In this document: positions 35,518 through 44,186 of the stretch, piece after piece | Layout of the letters: every line of letters starts with the position of its first letter | How positions within the stretch are numbered: the stretch's first letter is position 1 | Source: Streptomyces sp. NBC_01341 | GTDB lineage: Bacteria; Actinomycetota; Actinomycetes; Streptomycetales; Streptomycetaceae | Reading direction: 5' to 3' | Assembly: GCF_035946055.1 (NCBI RefSeq) | Contig: NZ_CP108364.1 | Coordinates: 4,712,001-4,776,000, forward strand | DNA: 64,000 nucleotides | Translations under genes and position numbers: made by a program | The notes under the pieces: model-generated | Seen by the model: the letters and a program-made list of their open reading frames with translations, nothing else | Told to the model about the DNA's origin: nothing | The model's database searches: none

Positions 35518-37133
35518 AGGAGGTCCTCCGCGGTCACGGGGTCGGGCTGCTCCGACGAGCCGCCGGGCGGCCCGCCGTGCGTCCACGGGGTGTCGTCCGG
35601 GTCGGGCAGCTTCGGACCGCCCCGCTGGTCGTGCTCGAACAGCGTCCAGGCGATCCGGTCGCCGGGCTCGGGCAGCGAACCCGGCGCGGGCTCCTTGCCG
35701 CGCCCCATGCGGTCGGTGATCCGCAGGACGAGGTGCACGGCGTCCGCGTCCTCCGCGTGCCCGTCACCCCCCGCCTCCGCATGTCCCACGAACTCCGCCG
35801 TCTGCGGCTTGCCCTCCAGCGAGCGGTACACCTTGGTCCGCCCGCCGAGATGCGGGCGTTCGGCGGTGCGGACGGTGACCAGCGGGCGCGGTGCAGGCCG
35901 CTTCGACTCGCTGTACGCCATCCGCACCTCCGTGACCTCCCCGACGAACGCCTCGCCCGCGAGCCGGCGCCCCGCCAGCACCAGCGGGTCGTCCAGAGCC
36001 TCCTGGGCGTCCAGCTGTGCCTGGGCCGTCTCCCGCGAGGCCAGCTTCTGCGCCGCCGTCACCGCGTCGTCACGGCGCGGCTGCGGGGGCTCGCCCGCCC
36101 GCACACGGTCCCGGTGCGCGGTGAAGGACCAGCGGTCCCGGGTCCATCGGTCCTCGGCCCTGGACCCCTCCGGCAGCTCCCGCAGCAGGTCGAGCCCCCG
36201 CCACACGGCGTCCCACGTGGGCAGCAGCACGCCGGCGAGCAGGGACCTGATGTCCCGCTCGGCGGCCGCCAGTTCGCCGAGCCGGGCGTCCGCGGAGAGA
36301 CCGTCCTCGGCCGCCGCCAGCGCCGTGCGCGCCCGGTCGAACCGCTCGATCGCGGGAGCCAGCAGCTTGTTGTCGAACGCCGGGTCCGTCGCCGGCCCCG
36401 CCGGCGGGCAGACCAGCTGGCCGGCCGGATCCCGGTCCAGCTCCGCCCGCAGCGCCGCCTCCGCCCCGGACCCGCCGGCCGGCGGGTCGACCCAGGCGAG
36501 CAGCGCACCCAGATGCTGGTCCTCCAGGCTGCTCTGCCCCGTCGCCCAGTGGCGGTTGAGCAGATCGGTCGTGGCGAGCAGCAGCGACGAACCGGGGACC
36601 CGGGCACGCTCGCCGTAGTGCGTCAGCCACCGCCCGAGCAGGGGCACGCGGGCGGGTGCCGGATACGGCGTGTCCGGGTCGTCCTCCACCGTGCGGCGGA
36701 AGCGCATGGACCGGCCCAGCAGCCGCACGAAGTCGATGCCCGCCCGGCTGGGGACCACCAGCTGGGCGGCGTCCGAGCAGAGTTCGACCTCGACCTTGAC
36801 CTTCTTGCCGGTCTCCGGATCGGTCTCTCTGCGCTCCGCGGGCTCGACGGCATCCGCGCGGGACTCGATGTGCGGGAGCACCGCCTCGGCCAGTTCGGCG
36901 AGGAAGGCGAACCGCAGGTCGCGGTCGCGCGGCTGTGCCACCACCAGCAGCCGGGGCGCCGTGCGGTCGGTGCCGACGAGCGCGCCGAGCGGGGCGCCGG
37001 CCTCACCGGCGGTGGTCAGCGGCACGAGTACGAGCGGCCCGTCGGTCAGATGGCGGTGGCGCACGGTCGCCAGCGGCTGGGCGCGCCCGCTGTCCACCGC
37101 CTCGAGCCGGGCCAGTGTGGTGATCAGCGACAT
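35514..37133 (-). CDS. Unknown middle protein of the nuclease-helicase operon
   Basis: A 539-residue cytoplasmic protein without a recognised enzymatic motif. The N-terminal part (1 to about 190) is alpha/beta with LLVVAQPRDRDLRFAF. The middle is helical and rich in Ala/Arg/Glu. The C-terminal part (about 370-500) contains beta-strand-like segments (GEAFVGEVTEVRMAY, PLVTVRT, DRIAWTLFEHD) that could form a beta-barrel. Such a barrel (domain 1B) precedes the helicase core in Upf1/Dna2 enzymes, so this protein may supply it in trans (speculation). The ATG at 37133 lies 10 bp inside the end of the nuclease gene, and its stop overlaps the helicase GTG. The coupling implies a stoichiometric complex. 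Confidence 0.7.
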   Translation of the reverse strand: MSLITTLARLEAVDSGRAQPLATVRHRHLTDGPLVLVPLTTAGEAGAPLGALVGTDRTAPRLLVVAQPRDRDLRFAFLAELAEAVLPHIESRADAVEPAERRETDPETGKKVKVEVELCSDAAQLVVPSRAGIDFVRLLGRSMRFRRTVEDDPDTPYPAPARVPLLGRWLTHYGERARVPGSSLLLATTDLLNRHWATGQSSLEDQHLGALLAWVDPPAGGSGAEAALRAELDRDPAGQLVCPPAGPATDPAFDNKLLAPAIERFDRARTALAAAEDGLSADARLGELAAAERDIRSLLAGVLLPTWDAVWRGLDLLRELPEGSRAEDRWTRDRWSFTAHRDRVRAGEPPQPRRDDAVTAAQKLASRETAQAQLDAQEALDDPLVLAGRRLAGEAFVGEVTEVRMAYSESKRPAPRPLVTVRTAERPHLGGRTKVYRSLEGKPQTAEFVGHAEAGGDGHAEDADAVHLVLRITDRMGRGKEPAPGSLPEPGDRIAWTLFEHDQRGGPKLPDPDDTPWTHGGPPGGSSEQPDPVTAEDLL

Positions 37134-38308
37134 GCGGCGCCGTCCCTCGCGCTCCGGAGCGCTTCGGCCCGCAGCGCGGCGGCCCGGCGCAGGGCCGCGA
37201 CCGTCGGGTCCGCGGGGTCGCCCTCCTTGCCGGCCGCGGCGGCCAGCACCCCGGCGACCGTCGTCAGGCCCCCCAGTTCGCCCCGCACGCTCCGCCCCAG
37301 CGACTCCACAGCGCCCCGCGCCCGTGCTTTCGCCCGGCAGTGGAAGGCCAGCTCGCAGGCGGCGAGGCACTCCGGCGCGTAGGCCGCGGGGACCGCCTCC
37401 ACGGCGGTGCCGAGTTCCTCGGGGGTCCGGTCCGGGTCGAAGGTCGTGCCTTCGGGGAGCGCCGCCGCGATGTCCTCGACGCGGGTGAGCCTGGTCAGCT
37501 GGCGGAGGGTGACGGCGCGCTGCTTGCGCACGTCCACGACCGAGGCGGTCGGCAGGTTGGAGAAGTCCTTCGGACAGACCAGCAGGACCCGGTGCCCGAC
37601 CCGGGCGCCCTCGGTCACCGCGGCGACCCGCTCCAGCGCGAGGACGTAGACGGCGGACTGGCGCGCGGCCGCACCGACCTTCGCGGCGTCCGCCGAACCG
37701 TCGATCATGGGGAAGGACTTGATCTCGACGACCGTCCAGGTGCCGTCGGGGTGCACCACCACGGCGTCGGGTTCCAGATAGGCGGGGGAGCCCGCCACCT
37801 CCAGGGCCAGCATCGGGTGGTCCAGCAGCGCCCAGCCGCCCGCTTCGGTGGCCTCCCGGAGCGCCAGCGCCGTGCGCGCGGCGCGTCCTTCGGGGCCGGC
37901 GGCCGTCAGGTCGGGGACCGAGGCCTCGCCGGGGGAGTCCGCCCCGTCACCGAGGCGTTCGAAGAGCAGGCGCAGCAGCTCCGTGCCGCCGTCGGCCTTG
38001 ACCTTCGCCTCGAAGGCGTTGCCCCGGACGAACGCGAACTGCGACTGGCCGAACGTGGCGCCCGAGCCGAGCGCGGTGGCCAGCCCGGCCTTGTCGACAC
38101 CCGCGCCGTCGAGCAGGGCGCGTCGCCTGCATCCCGGGTTCGCGGCGAGCGCGGCCAGGGCGCGTGCGTCGAGCGGATGCGGCGCGACGGACGGACCGCG
38201 CAGCTCAGCGAGCCGCTGCCGCAGCGTCGTCGCTGGCCTGGGCCGCGAAGCCGGTGTTCGCGTCGCTGGAATCTGCGGAGGGGGTCCGCCTGCCGGGTAT
38301 TCGCTCAC
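37124..38308 (-). CDS. PD-(D/E)XK nuclease of the RecB/Cas4/Dna2 type with Fe-S Cys pattern
   Basis: A nuclease of about 394 residues (404 if a TTG at 38338 is used; residue numbers below use the longer form). RecB-type motifs are seen in order: GNAFEAKV (E110), EPDAVVV (Asp191), TVVEIKSFP (Glu205, Lys207) and QSAVY (Gln227/Tyr231). One Cys precedes the domain (Cys70) and three follow it with spacing C-x3-C-x5-C (324, 328, 334). This is the arrangement that holds a 4Fe-4S cluster in AddB, Dna2 and Cas4. First gene of an overlapping three-gene operon with an SF1 helicase. All possible starts (38308 GTG, 38332 GTG, 38338 TTG) lie inside the upstream PAP2 gene, and none has a strong Shine-Dalgarno. 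Confidence 0.82.
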   Translation of the reverse strand: MSEYPAGGPPPQIPATRTPASRPRPATTLRQRLAELRGPSVAPHPLDARALAALAANPGCRRRALLDGAGVDKAGLATALGSGATFGQSQFAFVRGNAFEAKVKADGGTELLRLLFERLGDGADSPGEASVPDLTAAGPEGRAARTALALREATEAGGWALLDHPMLALEVAGSPAYLEPDAVVVHPDGTWTVVEIKSFPMIDGSADAAKVGAAARQSAVYVLALERVAAVTEGARVGHRVLLVCPKDFSNLPTASVVDVRKQRAVTLRQLTRLTRVEDIAAALPEGTTFDPDRTPEELGTAVEAVPAAYAPECLAACELAFHCRAKARARGAVESLGRSVRGELGGLTTVAGVLAAAAGKEGDPADPTVAALRRAAALRAEALRSARDGAACR

Positions 38309-39152
38309 CCGCCGAAGTCTTGCATCCGTCACTGACAAACGTGGATTGCACGGGGACGGCGGCGGCCGGGGTCCGGGCGAACACGGCCGCGACCCTGCCC
38401 TTGGCGCCGTCCGCGATTCGCATGAACGGCCTGGTCAGCAGAGCCCCCACGGCCATCACGGCGGCACCGGCCACGGCGTCGAGGAAATAGTGGTTGGCCG
38501 TGCCCATGACGACGAGGACGGTGAGCAGCGGATAGGCGACGCCGGCTGCCCGGACGAGGGGGTGGCGGCCGTGCCGCCACAGCAGCACACCGCACCACAG
38601 GGCCCAGCCGACGTGGAGGCTCGGCATCGCCGCGTACTGGTTGGTCATCCCGCTGAGTCCGCGCGGGGCGCTCGCGCCGGCGCCCCACCAGCCGTACGCG
38701 CTGTACTGGGCCATCGTGTCGACGAAACCGTGGTGGGCGTCGAGCAGCCGGGGCGGGCAGGTCGGCATCAGTGTGAAGCCGACGAGGCCGAGGAGCGTGG
38801 AGGTCATCAGCCAGGTGCGGGCCGCGCGGTAGGCCGCGGTACGGCGCCGGAACAGCCATATCAGTACGGCCGGGGTGACGAGGTAGTGCAGCGAGGCGTA
38901 GGCGAAGTCGGCGGGTATCCCCAGGGAGGGGTGGGCGGTCAGCAGCCGGTTGAGGGGGTGTTCGGCGTTCAGGTGGAGTGCCTTCTCCAGGCGGAGTATC
39001 GCGAGCCCGTGCTCCACGGCCGCGGGGACGTCCTCCCTGACCAGGAGCCGTCCTGCCGAGTACAGCCCGTACACCACCGCTATGAGCGGGAGTTCCGTCC
39101 ACCATCGGGGCCGGTGACCGGAGGACGGTGTCGCGGTGGTGGCGTGCGGCAT
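38205..39152 (-). CDS. PAP2-family membrane phosphatase/phosphotransferase
   Basis: A 315-residue membrane protein with about six hydrophobic segments. The PAP2 motifs PSLHVGWALW and GTANHYFLDAVAG are present, plus the upstream RLLDAHHGF region typical of the Aur1/Ipt1-like inositol phosphotransferase subgroup. Likely acts on lipid phosphates at the outer membrane face. The ATG at 39152 has GGGGAGAG about 9 nt upstream. The C-terminal about 60 residues are low-complexity, and the last about 100 bp overlap the nuclease gene in another frame. Confidence 0.85.
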   Translation of the reverse strand: MPHATTATPSSGHRPRWWTELPLIAVVYGLYSAGRLLVREDVPAAVEHGLAILRLEKALHLNAEHPLNRLLTAHPSLGIPADFAYASLHYLVTPAVLIWLFRRRTAAYRAARTWLMTSTLLGLVGFTLMPTCPPRLLDAHHGFVDTMAQYSAYGWWGAGASAPRGLSGMTNQYAAMPSLHVGWALWCGVLLWRHGRHPLVRAAGVAYPLLTVLVVMGTANHYFLDAVAGAAVMAVGALLTRPFMRIADGAKGRVAAVFARTPAAAVPVQSTFVSDGCKTSAGERIPGRRTPSADSSDANTGFAAQASDDAAAAAR

Positions 39153-39463
39153 CCGGTAGCTCTCCCCAGGTTCATGCGGTCGACGGCGGGCGTTCAACCG
39201 TACGGCGGTCGTGGGCACTGTTCTCTCCCGGGGGCGTCCCCTGCGAACGCCCCTGCTCGTGCGAGGCGAGGGACGCCGGGACCGCCCCGCGGGTTGCCCG
39301 TGGAGCAGGTGCGGGATGATGGAGCGGGGCCCTCGCCCGCATCCGTCCCCCACCGGTTGCCCGCGATCGCCGCTCCGAAGCTGTCCCGGACACCGCAGTC
39401 CCGGACCCGTCAGATCCTAGGGTCCCCGGATCATCGGATCTCAGTATTTTCAGGGAGAGCCGT
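39153..39463. promoter_or_regulatory. Divergent PAP2 / phosphatase intergenic region
   Basis: No supported gene in this 311-bp divergent gap. It should contain both promoters. The stretch before 39464 (tcggatctcagtattttcaggg) is AT-richer and has AGGGAGAG as the Shine-Dalgarno of the phosphatase gene. Confidence 0.4.
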
Positions 39464-40060
39464 ATGGCACCGCGCATCCTGCTCGCCCGGCACGGCCAGA
39501 CACAGTGGTCGGTGCAGGGCAACCACACCGGCAGGACCGACATCCCCCTCCTCGACACCGGTCGCGAGGGCGCCAAGCTGCTCGGCGAGCGGCTGCACCG
39601 GCAGCCCTGGGGGGGCCTGCCCGGAGTGGAGGTGCGGACCAGCCCGCTCGTCCGGGCCGCCGAGACGTGCGGACTCGCGGGCTTCGGGGACCGGGCCGAG
39701 CCGTGGGACGCGCTCATGGAGTGGGACTACGGCGACTACGAGGGCTTGACCCCCGCGCAGATCAAGGCGGACCGGCCCGACTGGTTCATCTGGCGCGACG
39801 GGGTCCCCGGCGGCGAGACCCTGGCCGAGCTCACGGACCGGGCCGACGAGGTGGTGGCGTGGGCGCGGTCCGCCGACCGCGACGTGCTGGTCTTCGCCCA
39901 CGGGCACATCCTGCGGGCGCTGGGCGCGCGGTGGCTGGGCGAGGACGTGTCCTTCGCCGCGCGGATCCGCCTGGAGCCGACCTCGCTGTCGGTGCTCGGC
40001 TGGGCGTACGGCCTTCCCGCCCTGGAACGCTGGAACGACACGGGTCACCTGGACCGCTAG
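39464..40060 (+). CDS. Histidine phosphatase family protein
   Basis: A 198-residue branch-1 histidine phosphatase (phosphoglycerate-mutase-like). LARHGQTQW gives the RHG motif with catalytic His10. EVRTSPLVRAAETC, MEWDYGDYEGLT and FAHGHILRAL complete the family pattern (second His in AHGH). The substrate cannot be predicted; mutase activity is unlikely for this compact form. Monocistronic, divergent from the PAP2 gene. Confidence 0.9.
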   Translation: MAPRILLARHGQTQWSVQGNHTGRTDIPLLDTGREGAKLLGERLHRQPWGGLPGVEVRTSPLVRAAETCGLAGFGDRAEPWDALMEWDYGDYEGLTPAQIKADRPDWFIWRDGVPGGETLAELTDRADEVVAWARSADRDVLVFAHGHILRALGARWLGEDVSFAARIRLEPTSLSVLGWAYGLPALERWNDTGHLDR

Positions 40061-40228
40061 GGCCTCTCGTCCGGTTCATGCTGGGCTCGCGTGCCCCGGC
40101 CGGAGCGGGAGATCGGCCACGTCCCGCCCGCCGGGTGCGAGACCAACCACTGCCCGGAAGCCGCGAAATCCCAGGTCACCACGATCCTCCGAGATCTCTG
40201 CCGTGCCCCGGGAGACCCAGGTCACTAC

Positions 40229-40266
40229 TTGCTTAAGCAATTACCGGGTATGCTTGCTCAGGCAAG
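40229..40266. promoter_or_regulatory. Twin palindromic operator upstream of the SDR gene
   Basis: Two inverted repeats with the same half site: TTGCTTAAGCAA (40229-40240, perfect) and CTTGCTCAGGCAAG (40253-40266). Centres are 25 bp apart. The pattern ACTTGCT...AGCAAGT is like operators of TetR/MarR-type repressors. No such regulator is encoded next to the gene. Confidence 0.65.
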
Positions 40267-40343
40267 TAACTTTGGATGGGTTCAACGAGAGGTTTAGCCG
40301 CCCCGCGTCCATCGACATCACCGCGACAACCGGAGGTACTGAC

Positions 40344-41096
40344 ATGAATCGTCTCGAGGGACGTGCTGCGCTGGTCACAGGCTCGACGAGCGGAATCGGG
40401 CGCGGTGTCGCGGAGGCGATGGCCCGCGAGGGCGCCATCGTCGTCGTGACCGGGCTCGGCTCCGACTCCGGTGCTCAGGTCGTCGACGGGATCGTCGCGG
40501 AAGGCGGCGTCGCCCACTTCGTCGAGGCGGACCTCTCTGCGGGCGGCTCCGAGGTCCGCCGCCTCGCGCAGGAGGCGACGGCCCTGGCGGGTCGGCCGAT
40601 CGACATTCTCGTCAACAACGCGGCCTTTCTCGTGCCGCCTCACCCCATGACGGAGTCGACCGAGGAACAGATCGACAAGGTCCTGGAGGTCAACATCAAG
40701 GCCCCGTACCTTCTGACGGCCGCCCTGGTGCCCGGCATGGTGGAGAGCGGCGGCGGCTCGGTGATCAACATGGGCTCGATCGGCGGCGTGGAGGGAATCA
40801 AGTTCACCTCGCTGTACGGCGCCAGCAAGGCAGGTCTGCACTCGCTGACGAGGTCGTGGGCCGCGGAGCTGGCCGCCGACGGGGTGCGGGTGAACACCGT
40901 CGCCCCCGGACCCACCGTCACGGGGGGGAACGAGGAACTCCGCCCCCTCCTGGAGAAGCTCGCCGAGGGCAACCCGGACAGGCGTACGGGCAGCGTTCAG
41001 GACACCGCCGCGGCTGTGATCTTCCTCGCCAGTGAAGACGCGTCACACATCCACGGTGTGCTCCTCCCGGTGGACGGCGGGGCCCTCGCGATCTGA
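40344..41096 (+). CDS. Short-chain dehydrogenase/reductase (SDR)
   Basis: A 250-residue classical SDR. Cofactor motif TGSTSGIG (12-19), NNAA at 91-94, catalytic Ser145, Tyr158 and Lys162 (YGASK), and C-terminal VDGG. An NAD(P)-dependent oxidoreductase of unknown substrate. The ATG has GGAGGT 6 nt upstream. Controlled, by appearance, through the two palindromes 80-115 bp upstream. Terminated by a 16-bp stem. Confidence 0.92.
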   Translation: MNRLEGRAALVTGSTSGIGRGVAEAMAREGAIVVVTGLGSDSGAQVVDGIVAEGGVAHFVEADLSAGGSEVRRLAQEATALAGRPIDILVNNAAFLVPPHPMTESTEEQIDKVLEVNIKAPYLLTAALVPGMVESGGGSVINMGSIGGVEGIKFTSLYGASKAGLHSLTRSWAAELAADGVRVNTVAPGPTVTGGNEELRPLLEKLAEGNPDRRTGSVQDTAAAVIFLASEDASHIHGVLLPVDGGALAI

Positions 41097-41099
41097 GGA

Positions 41100-41135
41100 G
41101 AGGCCGGCTCGGCGCGTCGGCGCCGAGCCGGCCTC
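41100..41135 (+). terminator. SDR gene terminator
   Basis: A perfect 16-bp inverted repeat (41100-41115 and 41120-41135) with a 4-nt loop, just after the SDR stop codon. It may serve the convergent regulator gene too. Confidence 0.75.
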
Positions 41136-41232
41136 GCGCGTCGCGCTCAATGATCGATAAGGGCTGTCCCGAGATCCGCACGTCGCGCTGGAGGCCGCGG
41201 CCAAGCCCGGTCCCCGAGCTCGGGCGGCCGGT

Positions 41233-42588
41233 TCAGGCGCTGGGCGGGAGCTCCTCGTAGCGGGCCAGCAGGGCCGTCACCTCCGGACCGCCGCGCGGCC
41301 TCAGCACGCGTACGGCGCTCGCCAGCATCCCCCTGATGCGGGAGGACTGGACCCGGTCGAGCAGATCCAGCACCTGGTGCCCCGCAGCCGCGGCCTCGTC
41401 CGCCGTGCCCGCGCGCGCCAGGTCACCGGCCAGCTGGGCCCGGTACAGCGCGAGGTTCCGGGTGAAGTGCGGGTCCTGCAGCCGGGTGGCCCGCCGGCCA
41501 TGGCGTGCCGCCCTCGGCCAGTCGCCCAGGGCCGACCAGCACTGCGCCTCCAGCAGTTCGAGCTCCGCTTCCCGGAAGAAGCTCATCCACTCCGGGTCCG
41601 CGTCGCGCGGCCCCCGATCGAACGCCGTGCGGGCCCGGCCGATCGCCTGTTCGCACCCGGTGCGGTCCCCGAGCCACGCCCGGGCGCCCGCCTCCCGCAG
41701 CGCGAGCAGGGCCAGCAGCCGCGGGGAACCGAGCGGACCCGCCGCGCGCTGCCCGGCCTCCGCCGCGCGGACCGCCTCCCGCGCCCGGCCCGTGTCGCGG
41801 GCCAGGAACGAGGCGTTGCAGAACGCGTGCGCCTCCAGCGCGGCGTCCCCGGCCAGCCGCGCCGTGGCGAGGGCCTCCGCGTAATGGGAGCGGGCGTCGT
41901 CGACGCGCCCCGAGTCGTGGGCCAGCCAGCCCACCGAGATCGCCAGCTCACCGGCGCCGGCGTGCAGCCGGTCGACGGTGCTGCGGCGGCTCGCCGTCCC
42001 CGCGTCGAGCAGCGCGTACGCGGCCCGCAGCGGCTGGGAGGCGCGGCGGTAGAGCCCGTCCGCGCCGTGCCGGTCGTCCAGCAGCCGGATCTGGCGGACC
42101 GCCTTCTCGACGGCGCTCACCTCGGCCTCGCCGACCCGGCGCTGGGCGGGGACGTCGAGGGGGCCCGCCACGGCGGACCGGCCGCCCAGGCCCAGGGACG
42201 CGGCGGCCATCGTGGCGGTACCGCTGGTCATGAACACGCGACGCAGCACGTCGCTCTCCTCGTGGATGTCACTGTCGAGCGTGGGGGGTGTGGTGGGAGG
42301 GGGCGCGGACGTGCTGCGGGCCCCCCGGCCGCGCACGCTCTCGCGGTCCGAGAAGCCCAGGTCCGCCAGGGTCGCCCCGGGGAACATGTGCAGGAACACC
42401 CGTTCGTACGCGTAGTTGGGGCAGCGGATCTCGCCGGACTCCACGCGTCCGATGTACCGGGCGTCGCACGCGACCTGTTCACCGATCTCGCGGGCGGCCC
42501 TGCGGACCGCTGCCGCGAACTCACCCGCGGAGCGCTGTGCGCGCAGCCGCCGGAAGGCGAGGTTGGGAACTGCCCGTGTCGACACCAT
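41233..42588 (-). CDS. HTH (XRE-like) regulator with TPR-like helical repeats
   Basis: A 451-residue cytoplasmic regulator. The N-terminal 80 residues contain a cryptic HTH (GEFAAAVRRAAREIGEQVACDARYIGRVESGEIRCPN). A linker with Pro/Ser/Thr follows, then a conserved RRVFMTSGTATMAAASLGLGG segment, and from about residue 170 Ala-rich helical repeats resembling TPRs. The layout resembles the Streptomyces NsdA-like family of negative regulators of differentiation, but I cannot assign orthology. ATG at 42588. It is separated from the flanking + strand gene by about 240 bp. Confidence 0.75.
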   Translation of the reverse strand: MVSTRAVPNLAFRRLRAQRSAGEFAAAVRRAAREIGEQVACDARYIGRVESGEIRCPNYAYERVFLHMFPGATLADLGFSDRESVRGRGARSTSAPPPTTPPTLDSDIHEESDVLRRVFMTSGTATMAAASLGLGGRSAVAGPLDVPAQRRVGEAEVSAVEKAVRQIRLLDDRHGADGLYRRASQPLRAAYALLDAGTASRRSTVDRLHAGAGELAISVGWLAHDSGRVDDARSHYAEALATARLAGDAALEAHAFCNASFLARDTGRAREAVRAAEAGQRAAGPLGSPRLLALLALREAGARAWLGDRTGCEQAIGRARTAFDRGPRDADPEWMSFFREAELELLEAQCWSALGDWPRAARHGRRATRLQDPHFTRNLALYRAQLAGDLARAGTADEAAAAGHQVLDLLDRVQSSRIRGMLASAVRVLRPRGGPEVTALLARYEELPPSA

Positions 42589-42830
42589 GGCGGGGCCCTC
42601 TCTGGCGCAGCCGGGCTCCTGCTTCCGGTGTCCCGGCGGAGCAAGAACGTACCTGCTGTGACGACGTCCGTACGCTGCGTTTACCTATAAACCGGACATC
42701 TCACCCGTGATCCGCCATGAACTGCCACCCTTTGCGGCGGCGTGCCGCCGTAGCCCTTGACGCCGTCGGCGCGTTGGTCCATGTGGCGACGGGGCGTGGC
42801 CCGGTCTCGAGACGAGAAGGAGGGGTTCCC

Positions 42831-43202
42831 TTGCCGCACACGGGCTCGGAATCCACACCGTGCGACCTGGTGACAGTCCCGGCACGTCAGGGGCTGGAAG
42901 CCGTGGACATCCTGCGCAGGGGCTCGGACCACGAGGCCGTCGGCCCCGTCCTGCACGACGGGGCGTGCGCCGTCCTCGGCTTCCTCGTGCCGCCCGGAAC
43001 CGCCGAAGCGTGGGACGTACCCGGCAGCGCCTGTACGAGGACGGACGGCCGCGGGCTGCGCGTCCCCGCCGAGCCGCCCGTCACCGGGGGCGGCTGGCTC
43101 CTGCCGCCGGCCGCGGAGGCCCCGGTCACCGACCCCGCGGTCCTGAGGGCCGCCCTCGACCAGGCGGCCCGGCTCATCGAGGCGGCCGACAACTGCCGCT
43201 GA
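42831..43202 (+). CDS. Small conserved hypothetical protein
   Basis: A 123-residue protein, probably cytoplasmic, with no recognised catalytic motif. Visible features are PARQGLEAVDILRRG and LGFLVPPGTAEAWDVPGS. TTG start at 42831 chosen because AAGGAGG lies 7 nt upstream; the frame is open further upstream but without a ribosome site. It sits before, and in the same direction as, the spermidine-synthase-like gene. Confidence 0.6.
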   Translation: MPHTGSESTPCDLVTVPARQGLEAVDILRRGSDHEAVGPVLHDGACAVLGFLVPPGTAEAWDVPGSACTRTDGRGLRVPAEPPVTGGGWLLPPAAEAPVTDPAVLRAALDQAARLIEAADNCR

Positions 43203-43292
43203 GGCCATAATGAAGGGGTGGGCGGATCCCCCGCCCGCAGCCGGACATCCCCAGGTGACCGGCCCGGATCCGGTGGACGAGGACGAGCGCGC

Positions 43293-44180
43293 GTGGCACG
43301 TCGAGGAGCGGCCAGGGGCGCGGGCGACCGCAAGCGGTCCGAGCGCCAACAGGAGTCCGTCGCCGAGACGGTGGACGGCGGCCTCGCCGAACTCGTCCCC
43401 GACCGTGAGCGCCCGCGCGCGTGGACGCTGCTCCTGGACGGCGCCCCGCAGTCCCACGTGGACCTCGACGATCCGGCGCACCTCTCCTTCGAGTACCAGC
43501 GGCGGCTCGGCCACGTCATCGACCTCGCCGCGCCCCCCGGACGCCCCCTCCAGGCGGTCCACCTGGGCGGCGGGGCCTTCACCCTCGCCCGCTACATCGC
43601 CGCGAGCCGCCCCCGCTCCACCCAGCAGGTCGTCGAGGTGGACGCACCCCTCGTCCAGCTCGTCCGCCGCGCACTCCCCCTCGATCCGCAGGCCCGGATA
43701 CGCGTCCGCTCCATGGACGCCCGCGAGGGCCTCGGCAAGGTCCAGGACGGCTGGGCGGACCTCGTGATCGCCGACGTGTTCAGCGGGGCCAGGACCCCGG
43801 CGCACCTCACGTCCGCCGAGTTCCTGACCGAGGTGCGCCGGGTGCTGAAGCCCGGCGGCCAGTACGCCGCCAACCTCGCCGACGGCCCGCCGCTGGCCCA
43901 CCTGCGCGGCCAGATCGCCACGGCCGCCTCGCTGTTCCCCGAACTGGCCCTCGCTGCGGACCCGACCGTCTGGCGCAGCCGTCGTTTCGGCAACGCGGTC
44001 CTGGTCGCCTCCGACCTGCCGATCGCCGTCGCCGAACTGACCCGCCGGGTCGCCGGCGACCCGCACCCCGGCCGTGTCGAACACGGCCGCGCGCTCGCCG
44101 ACTTCACCGGCGGCGCCGCCGTCGTCACCGACGCCGCGGCCAAGGCATCCCCGGCTCCGCCGCCCGGTGCCTTCTCCTGA
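43293..44180 (+). CDS. Spermidine synthase-like (SpeE-type) methyltransferase-fold protein
   Basis: A 295-residue protein with the polyamine-synthase Rossmann fold: LLLDGAPQSHVDLDDPAHLSFEYQ, LGGGAFTLARYIA (SAM-binding GGG), VVEVDAPLV, DAREGL and LVIADVFSGARTP. It lacks the membrane domain of some actinobacterial fusions. True aminopropyl transfer is uncertain, as many such actinobacterial proteins are only annotated by fold. GTG at 43293 is used; a GTG at 43218 would add a basic, low-complexity tail with no properly spaced Shine-Dalgarno. Confidence 0.75.
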   Translation: MARRGAARGAGDRKRSERQQESVAETVDGGLAELVPDRERPRAWTLLLDGAPQSHVDLDDPAHLSFEYQRRLGHVIDLAAPPGRPLQAVHLGGGAFTLARYIAASRPRSTQQVVEVDAPLVQLVRRALPLDPQARIRVRSMDAREGLGKVQDGWADLVIADVFSGARTPAHLTSAEFLTEVRRVLKPGGQYAANLADGPPLAHLRGQIATAASLFPELALAADPTVWRSRRFGNAVLVASDLPIAVAELTRRVAGDPHPGRVEHGRALADFTGGAAVVTDAAAKASPAPPPGAFS

Positions 44181-44186
44181 GCGCGC

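Noticed and set aside
33138..37382. 1414-codon open frame on the plus strand
   Set aside because: Antisense to the nuclease-helicase operon, Pro/Arg/Gly-rich, no domains; a shadow despite its length.
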